The notes beneath the pieces were generated by a model. It had not been told where the DNA came from, made no database searches, and saw nothing but the letters and a program-made list of their open reading frames with translations. From Corticium candelabrum (lineage: Eukaryota; Porifera; Homoscleromorpha; Homosclerophorida; Plakinidae): DNA of 64,000 bases. This document shows positions 36,885 to 64,000 of the stretch, piece after piece. Location: NCBI RefSeq assembly GCF_963422355.1, contig NC_085098.1:6553265-6617264 (forward strand), given 5' to 3'. The position numbers and the translations under genes were made by a program. How positions within the stretch are numbered: the first letter of the stretch is position 1; each line of letters starts with the position of its first letter.

Positions 36885-37310
36885 TATGCCTCTAGCGGAA
36901 ATACCGAATCAAGTGGCTACTGATTGGCAAGACAAGAATGTGTTCTATGTGTTTCCTGTGCTGATTTTGTCTAACCACAGTATGGTACTGTGATTTCACA
37001 AGTGGTTAGGAATTACGTTAACCTCTGTCATAGCCAAGGTTCAGGCATTTGTTACTGCGGTTGTACAGTACCCAGAAGTAACTTGAGCCACACTGTCTTG
37101 TCACCTAACTACAACTTCACACCCTCTTTGTCACCAACTACAGCTATGCGTCAGGGCATTCATGAGCGTGAACCTCCAGATGACTATTGATTGGCAGACC
37201 CAGATACCTTGACAGACGTTTTTGTTTGCAGAGAAATAAATTTTCATGCAGGAAGAGAGCTTTGCTGCTGCTTCCGACATTTTCTGATGCAGTATGCTGC
37301 CTGTTACTGT
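36885..37310 (+). pseudogene. Decayed partial copies of the last DEG9-like exon
   Basis: Two separate stretches resemble the terminal exon of gene D (36313-36603). At about 36885-36965, AAGTGGCTACTGATTGGCAAGAC matches the VATDWQD region. At about 37173-37310, ATTGGCAGACCCAGAT and later GAGAGCTTTGCTGCTGCTTC plus GCAGTATGCTG match the DWQDPD and SFAAASD...QYA regions. Both copies have frame breaks, stop codons and missing middle parts, so they are not functional. They most likely arose by local tandem duplication of the gene D 3' end. Confidence 0.72.
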
Positions 37311-37403
37311 ACCATCTATAATGATGGCTCGCAAAGTGGCAAATCTGTGATTAATTGCTTGTCTAAACAGGTGTAATTGGCTTTGTCTCTGGTCACACCA
37401 GCT

Positions 37404-37410
37404 TATAAAA
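37404..37410 (+). promoter_or_regulatory. TATA-like box of gene E
   Basis: TATAAAA lies 73 bp upstream of the gene E start codon. It is the only clear TATA match close to that start. Confidence 0.4.
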
Positions 37411-37476
37411 TTCAAAGGAGGATTGTCAACAACATTGTTTATTGAAGCAGCAGCACTATAGGAGATCGATTGAAAG

Positions 37477-45933
<8,457 letters not shown>

Positions 45934-47090
45934 AAAGAGAGACGAGAGAAAGAACTAACTAACAAATCTAATTACAGTGCCTAGCATAACTGGTCTTTCT
46001 CCGCCGCGGGGGGAGGGGGGGAGGGATACCGGCTGGAGGGATACCGGCTGGACTATGGAGCCTAAACTAGAAGGCACTGCAAAAGTAGGGTAAGACGATT
46101 CTAACTGCACGTACTTTGTCAAACACCAGTCTGTTAACAAAACAAAACTGATTAGGTTACAGTACGCTTTGAAATGTCAGAAGAAACATTTGCAATAGAA
46201 CAACGACTCTAGCTACCCTTCTGAGAAAACGTAGGAGGCAAATGGTCTGCCAATTTGAACTTCGAAGGTCAGCATGTTAGTCGACTAGAGATGAGAAAAC
46301 TAGAGAAATGAAATCAAAAACCTCAATTTCACCTTGTACGTGTATTAAAGCTAACAGATAACGCAGCAGCAACATTGGCACATTTGGTTTTGCTAGCACG
46401 TGAACCGTCGCGAATACTTTGCAATAAATCGCCAAAGTATTACCAGCGGATGACGTCTAATTAATCTCTAGAGTTAACCAGTTGACACTGGCACACGCTA
46501 CCACGACAATGCAGCCTTCTAGTAAACAAACGTTTTAACTTATGAGAAGATCATAGACAAGAAAATGGTTTGTGGTTGTTTGGGTTTTAGTTGACGGGTT
46601 GTCTAGAGGCTAGACTATTAGCTCCAATTTACAGATGTGTCATCTCGCTTAAGTAGAATTGTAGTTGCAGTTCACATGCGTCATCTCGATCGGTTTGGTA
46701 TGATGCAATAGGAACTGCTGACGTCATAACATCTGTTAGTCAATTAGCAAATTGTGCTATACGTCACATGGTTAGTAAAGCCTAGACAGGCTTGCTACCA
46801 TGCACTTGTGCAGTAAAAAGTATCTGTGGGAACGCTAAATCAGGTCGCAATACAATGAGACAAACCTAGCATACTACCGTACATAGTTTCTACAAATTTC
46901 AGCGACCTCTTACCTCGAGTCTAGTAACCACAATTACAAATGACAGCTGTAGATGTGGTCATTGTGTAATTAATTAATAAATATTGGTCAATGTCACGCC
47001 CCATATCCTGCGGAGTTCAGTTGTCATTGACGGTTCATAATAGAGATATCAGTCACTGAAGCGGCACTCACGCTCGCGAGTGGTTGCGAG
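45934..47090. other. Intergenic region between genes E and F
   Basis: No gene is seen. It holds a G-rich tract (about 46006-46026) with potential to form a G-quadruplex, followed by two copies of GGAGGGATACCGGCT (46019-46050). The last few hundred bases, with TAATTAATTAATAAATA near 46968-46984, must include the gene F promoter. Confidence 0.55.
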
Positions 47091-58461
<11,371 letters not shown>

Positions 58462-59656
58462 ATTATTTGACGAGTAACCTAGGAAATGATTGTATGCACT
58501 ATATTAATTATTATTTGAGTTGTCTAGATTAGTTTGCACTTTGTTATAACAATTTAATTAGAAATTCCAGACAGACTTATCTATATCCGGGAATTTGAGA
58601 CTACAAGATGTCGATTTAATTCTCGAGGTTTCAATAGGTAGGAATGCACAATAACACTCCTACGTGGCACCTTAATTAATCAATACCAACATAAAATTCT
58701 ATGAGTCTATAATTCCTTGTTGCACAGTATGAGTAGCAACGCTGTTTAATATCAATTAATTAACTAAAATTTCGTAACATTCAGGTGTCACTGTGTGTAA
58801 ACTGCTACAGACCTACTTGGCTTTCTTCGTGTGACGGTTTATTATCACAATCTGCTACCGGGTCCTTGTTTTGGCAAAAGTTCTGTGTCAGTCTGGTTGT
58901 CATATTAAGTCAATGACGTGTGACGTCTAGCTGCCTAGAGTAGCATGCCGTCATCAAGCTAACCTGCTAACACGACGAAGCTGACGCTAAGCCTGTAACT
59001 TAAGTGACAACGGACGTTGTAAATGATATTTACATGAACACATGCTCCCCGCAAACACGTGCCTCATTTCGACCAATCAGACAACGAACGACATCCGGGA
59101 TTAATTAAGCAATTTGGAGGAGGTTTTGAAGAGCGTCCGTTTGAGCGTTGGCAGTAATACAGCTGTAAGGTCAGGTTAGCACAACACGACGTCTACATCA
59201 GTGTCAATATTGTGAATTCGGTTTCGATGTTGATTAGCAATTAATTAATTAGAACACCCTCGTACTTCTTTGTCTCGTTGCGGCAATTCCAACAATACTC
59301 TAGTGCTTCTATTGCTGTGGTTGCTAAACTCTAATTTCGGTTTGATAGAGATGTGTGGCGGTTTCGACCAACTGTAGCAATCGGGTGTAACACCTACACT
59401 CAACATTGAGACCAACGCCTACACACAAAGGTAAAAGCATAGCATCTGCATTCTAAGTGGGAGTGGGCTGCTATGATTTTGTCAGAGATAAGATGTTTGG
59501 GCTCCACCTGTGAGCCTAATCAGCCTACTCATGTCCTTGCTAATTACTAGATTGCTGTGGTTAGTGCATGACAATCTTTTCTTTGAATTGGTATCAATAC
59601 CAATCTGGAGGAGATTGTCAGTCTGTTTGTTGATCTTTCAGGAGTTGTTTTAGAAG
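58462..59656. other. Intergenic region between genes F and G
   Basis: About 1.2 kb, AT-rich with several TTAATTAA words. I see no gene, RNA or repeat array in it. Its right end must contain the gene G promoter. Confidence 0.55.
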
Positions 59657-62292
59657 ATGTGGTATTTCACTTTTCCATCGACTTTGTACTGTTGCTTCCT
59701 ACTTGTTTCTTTAAGTATCGTAACATCAGGACTTCTCCAGGTTTGAGTTGCATGTGTGGCAGACAAGTCACTACACCGTTTGTTCATTTGAATATAATCA
59801 GTTGTTATCCCTCTGTTATAGGGTCTTGATTCCAATTGGTTGGAGCAAGCAGACAAAGGTATAGAAATAACTGCATACATAACAACAATTTGTGCTCTAA
59901 CTACATGTACTTGATCTTAGATTTTGCATTTCTTGCTCGACTGGATTCGAAGGGCTTTCTTACCAGTGACTTGGTGCCTGAGGAGGCGGGGCACAACACG
60001 AGTGATGGTCTTGAGAAAAAGCTTGTTTATCACTTTGACAGTTTTGGAGTTAATTATGAACTGCAAGTGATGCCCAATGATGAGTTAGTGTCATTGTCAG
60101 GCCTTGTGCAGACAATTCATGCCAGGACAGTGGGAAGGGAGGATGTTACAACTGAGTATCTCATAGACGAAGGATGTCATTTGATGGGATGGGCTCATGC
60201 TAATGGACACTCAAATAATACTAATACTTTGTGGGGTCGTGTAGCAGTCAGTGTCTGTGATGGTAACATGGTTAGTAGTTTATTCCAGAGACCACTTTGC
60301 TTTTGAGCTTACTGTTATTTAATTTATATTACAGACTGGTATTATCATCATGCCTGGATACGAGCTGCACATAGAAGTTGCCTCGGAACTGGAAATCTCT
60401 TCAAAACATGGGCACGTTTATGTCATTCGGAGGAGATTTACCGACATGGACAAGATTAAATATCAATTTATTGAAAGTGAAACTGGAAACAGAATGAAAA
60501 GGCAATCACCAGGCAAACAGACCTTGTACGTTAAATCACTGGTTGCTTTGGATGAGGTGGCTATTGACGTTATCAACGAGCGACAACAGATGGATAATCG
60601 GAAGCTAAAGAATTATGTGCTAACTATGATGAACATTGTGAGTTTTTAGTATGGTATGAAATTGAGAGTTCAAGTATGATATTTGTATTCAGGCAAACTT
60701 TTTGTGGGCAAACAGTGCAACAGGATTTGATGTCAGATTGGTAGTAATGCAAATCAGGTTAATGAAGACAAACCCTGTAAGTCGCTGGCACAGCAGGCTT
60801 GTTGAGAAGGATTTGTCAGAGTGAAATATATGAATAAATTAAATAAATAAATTTTTATTAATAATTAATTAAATTGGTTATAGAAATGTTTTCTTTGCAG
60901 TCGGGTATCACTGTCACAAAGAATGGAACAAGACTGTTGAAGTCGTTTTGTGATTGGCAATATTCAAATGACAGCTCATTAGTATCCCATGACTACTCCA
61001 TTCTTATTACAGGGTCAGTGTCACAAACTTTGTTGTGTTTATCATTTGCAGCAATCTTTGTTGATAAACGATGGAACCTTTTCAAACACAGACTTACTAA
61101 TTGCACTTAATACGATGATTCTAATTATGTTGAAATCACCAAGACACACAGTAGTGACAGAGGTATGTTGTTGATGTATGAGTTTGGTGACAATCAAAGA
61201 GACTAATTAATAGACAGATAGACAGACAGACAGTAAGACAGACAGACAGTAAGACAGACAGGCAGACAGACAGACAGACAGACAAGTAGACCAACCAGAC
61301 AGACAAACAGACAGACAGACAAGTAGACTGACCAGAAAGACAGACTGACTAAGACATTAAGAGATCAAGTTTGCTGTTAATTATGTTTGATAATAATTTA
61401 GTAAACTATATTTGTTTATCGTGTAATAAGATGACTAATACTGAATGATCTGTGTTGTTATTTAGGAACGAGCTATGTACTGCACCTGGTAGTTGTGAGA
61501 CCGTAGGCATGGCATATACTTCGTCAATGTGCTCACGGTTTGCATGTCAAGTAACCAAAGAAAATGGCATTCTTACTGGCTTTGCTATTGCTCATGAAGC
61601 AGGCCACAGGTAAGACTGCTGTCACATGGGAAATATTTGGTATAGTTTATGTTAACTCTTACAGCTTTGGAATGCAACATGATGGTTTTGGAAATCAATG
61701 TGGTGGAGCTAGACAGGGACTTATGTCAGCTCTTCCATCTAGTCGTATTAGACTGTTTCAGTGGTCGTCATGTAGCAAACAGTATATTCGAGACTACCTC
61801 AGGTATAATGACAAATACTATGACATACGTCTAAATGCGATAATGATGTCAAATATTTAGGCATACATCTACAGGAAGTATGTTTTGTATGTATTGTTTG
61901 TATTTACTTTTGCTAATGTTGTTGCATTGTTTACTTTTGTCTGTGCGTATATCTGTTTGTTTATTCATTTGTTTGTTTATCTGTCTGTTTGTTGTTTGTT
62001 TATTCAGTCTGTTTGTCTAGCTGTCTGTTAGCAGATTGTTTTTGGCAAGGTATATGGATTCCATAATGATATTATGGATGAATTATGATCAAACCAGTGG
62101 AAAGGTTGATCACACAAAGTGATGAACTTTGGTGTTGATTGAAATCTACATGTCAATTTTTGAAATTAGACAATAGAGGGCATACAAACTTATTTGCATT
62201 TCAAAGTTTGAGCAATTTTTGGTTTAATTTTTATTTTGTTAGCACTGTTATTTAATATGTAAAAGTCTTATCTGTTTTCTGTCTGTCTACCG

Positions 62293-62350
<58 letters not shown>

Positions 62351-63180
62351 AACATCAATCGTGCCAAAACTGCCAGGCCAATTGCCACGAAACCATGCAT
62401 GAAGACTGTGTTCCACACCACAATGCATAGGCATGTTTCGGTTGTATGAGTTCACGATTCAAAGGGGCCCCTTGTGAAGTCCATGAACCCAACCATGTTA
62501 GCGAGGATGCTGTCGTTGCTCAAAGTTTGCATGACGAACTGTGAATGCACGCCAAATTAATTGAGGTAGACAGTGAAAGTGTCGCCGTCTTCCAGAGTTT
62601 GCTTGGGACGGCACTATATTAGACGTGAATCCTGCTCTATTTGCCTGGACAAATCTGGGCCCTCTGCTAGTAATTTAGATATCCTTTACTATTTTTAATG
62701 GAGGTATATGCTTTATCAAGAGTTAATTGTTTGTTTTGTATTGTATCACATTAGATTTTGACTTTTTGTAGTAGATCAGTTAGAAAGTAAGCTATTGCTA
62801 GAGTATACCATTTCGAGTCTTCCATACGTCTTTTCATGTGTCATGCTGACAGTCACATAGTTGACATGTTAAAGTAGCGTTGTTGATGAATACATTAAGA
62901 AGACACTGACAACATGTTTGTATACATGCTGTCTGTATGGTTGCGACTTGTTTATACGTATCATTAAAAATTTACATTTTCTATCAATCTATGGTAACTT
63001 TTGTTTTGAAGGCAGAAGTCAAATTATGCTTGTTTATTGGCATCGCCTCCATCTCGTGATATAATTCGGTATCGAGACAGATGGGTAGGGTCACGATATG
63101 ATCTTGACGTACAGTGTTTATGGCAACTTGGAAGAAACGCTAAAGTGTGCCACACCAACAGGGATCCAGAGGTGTAAATA

Positions 63181-63276
<96 letters not shown>

Positions 63277-64000
63277 TGTGTTCTGCTTTGCCATTTATTA
63301 CATGCGAAGAGGTTTACACAATTTACGTTTGAGAAATTTGTTACAGTAGAAAATTAATTACTAACTTGTAGTGTCTGTTTATAGGAAATTTGTCAGACAT
63401 TGCGATGTCAGCGGGGTAGATCTTCTTGTATATCTGTCGATGTTCCTGCTCTTGATGGGAGTGTATGTGGTCAGAGCAAAGTGTGTGTTAGAGGCCAGTG
63501 CGTTCCTGAGAGTGAAAAGGATGACTATACGTTCAGTGGTGCTCCTATACATGGAGCTTGGGGTGAGTGGTCTGGCTTCTCTAGCTGTTCAAGGAGCTGC
63601 AGTGGTGGTCTACACTATCAGGAACGATTTTGTAATAGTCCAAGGTAAAAGAGTGTGACGTAACAGCAATGTGAGCGTTACTGTTGTTTTTATAGTAGTT
63701 GTTTGTGTGTATGTGTAGTCCCAGTAATGGAGGTAAAGCTTGTAAGGGTAATCGCTACAAAGTGGAGCTGTGCAGTACCTTGGTATGCGATTGAATAAGA
63801 AACACAAGTAGACTGATGAGATTGAATTGACGCTACAACTAACAGAGACTTTGTTTATTTGATGACACTAAGGAATGTTTGTTTCATAGCCTTGTGTTGT
63901 TGATCTCGTTGATCCAAGAGTGACAGGTTGTCTTCACAAGATTGGCAGCGATGGCAAACCATTGGAGCCATACTACAACAGTATTACAAGAATGAAATTT
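59657..64000 (+). CDS. ADAMTS-like metalloprotease, 5' part (gene G, cut by window end)
   Basis: Twelve exons lie in the window: 59657-59740, 59822-59858, 59921-60270, 60335-60637, 60693-60776, 60901-61013, 61466-61609, 61665-61802, 63012-63171, 63385-63644, 63719-63782 and 63890-63980. The final intron then runs off the edge. The signal peptide is MWYFTFPSTLYCCFLLVSLS. The propeptide leads to a furin-like RMKR site, and the zinc motif is HEAGHSFGMQHD across exons 7 and 8. A disintegrin-like region and the central TSP1 repeat (WGEWSGFSSCSRSC) follow, then the first part of the Cys-rich domain. Exon 4 joins what genes E and F split into two exons with an intron of about 500 bp between. It also lacks the Cys just before that intron in E and F (NYCNVTEA, TYCHVTEA). 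Whether the second Cys-rich/spacer block and PLAC are present lies outside the window. Confidence 0.86.
61208..61330. repeat. (GACA)n-type tetranucleotide repeat
   Basis: Imperfect GACA units with TAAGACAG and AAGTAGAC variants, in intron 6 of gene G. Confidence 0.9.
62276..62350. repeat. (CTGT)n tetranucleotide repeat
   Basis: A CTGT array of about 75 bp in intron 8 of gene G. It is the reverse-complement motif of the (GACA)n array in intron 6, so the two arrays could pair in the transcript. Confidence 0.93.
63184..63281. repeat. (GT)n microsatellite in gene G
   Basis: A GT run starting about 12 bp after the 5' splice site of intron 9, before the central TSP1 exon, with one TA interruption. 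Gene F has a GT run in the same intron. Confidence 0.95.

Noticed and set aside
61200..61340. (GACA)n and (CTGT)n arrays in gene G as a CRISPR-like array
   Set aside because: Simple tetranucleotide repeats without unique spacers, inside animal introns.
62350..62640. Possible coding relic in gene G intron 8 next to (CTGT)n
   Set aside because: The sequence is less AT-rich than the rest of the intron but gives no recognisable protein or terminal repeats, so I could not support a call.

Overview
The window is intron-rich animal DNA carrying seven protein-coding genes, almost all of them extracellular or cell-surface. The best guess for the organism is an early-branching metazoan, most likely a sponge. 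Three things point there: a giant multi-repeat classical cadherin with a beta-catenin-binding tail, a DEG9-type HtrA protease of the kind known mainly from plants, fungi and non-bilaterian animals, and lineage-specific tandem arrays of ADAMTS-like metalloproteases separated by short introns. This is an inference from gene content; no marker gene fixes the phylum. Dinucleotide microsatellites, mainly (CA)n/(TG)n, are very abundant.

Layout. 1-1196: non-coding DNA with a microsatellite, minisatellites and a foldback MITE with a 9-bp target duplication. 1197-6010 (minus) and 9760-14459 (minus): two closely related tandem ADAMTS-like genes, A and B, each with signal peptide, reprolysin propeptide, HExxHxxGxxHD metalloprotease, Cys-rich region, TSP1 repeats, spacer and PLAC domain. 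6011-9759: intergenic, with a (CA)n tract, a GAGACGA-rich satellite-like patch and a 609-bp TIR element flanked by a 6-bp duplication. 15054-32130 (minus): gene C, a predicted 5,536-residue classical (type III-like) cadherin with about 41 EC repeats, most of it on one 14.4-kb exon. 32131-32559: a short divergent promoter region. 32560-36603 (plus): gene D, a 12-exon, 543-residue DEG9/HtrA-like serine protease, followed by decayed copies of its last exon. 37477-45933, 47091-58461 and 59657->64000 (plus): genes E, F and G, three more ADAMTS-like proteases of a second subfamily. E and F repeat the whole TSR/Cys-rich/spacer module. F adds more TSP1 repeats and a PLAC domain, E stops after the second spacer, and G runs off the window.

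How the genes fit together. The five ADAMTS-like enzymes form two tandem arrays pointing outward from a central cadherin-protease pair. All five would be secreted zinc proteases acting on extracellular matrix. The cadherin would give calcium-dependent adhesion linked to beta-catenin. The DEG9-like protease is intracellular and shares only its upstream region with the cadherin. Gene models were assembled by hand from splice consensus, reading phase and comparison between paralogues. Exon phases were checked through the full models of A, C, D and E; B, F and G were checked in part.
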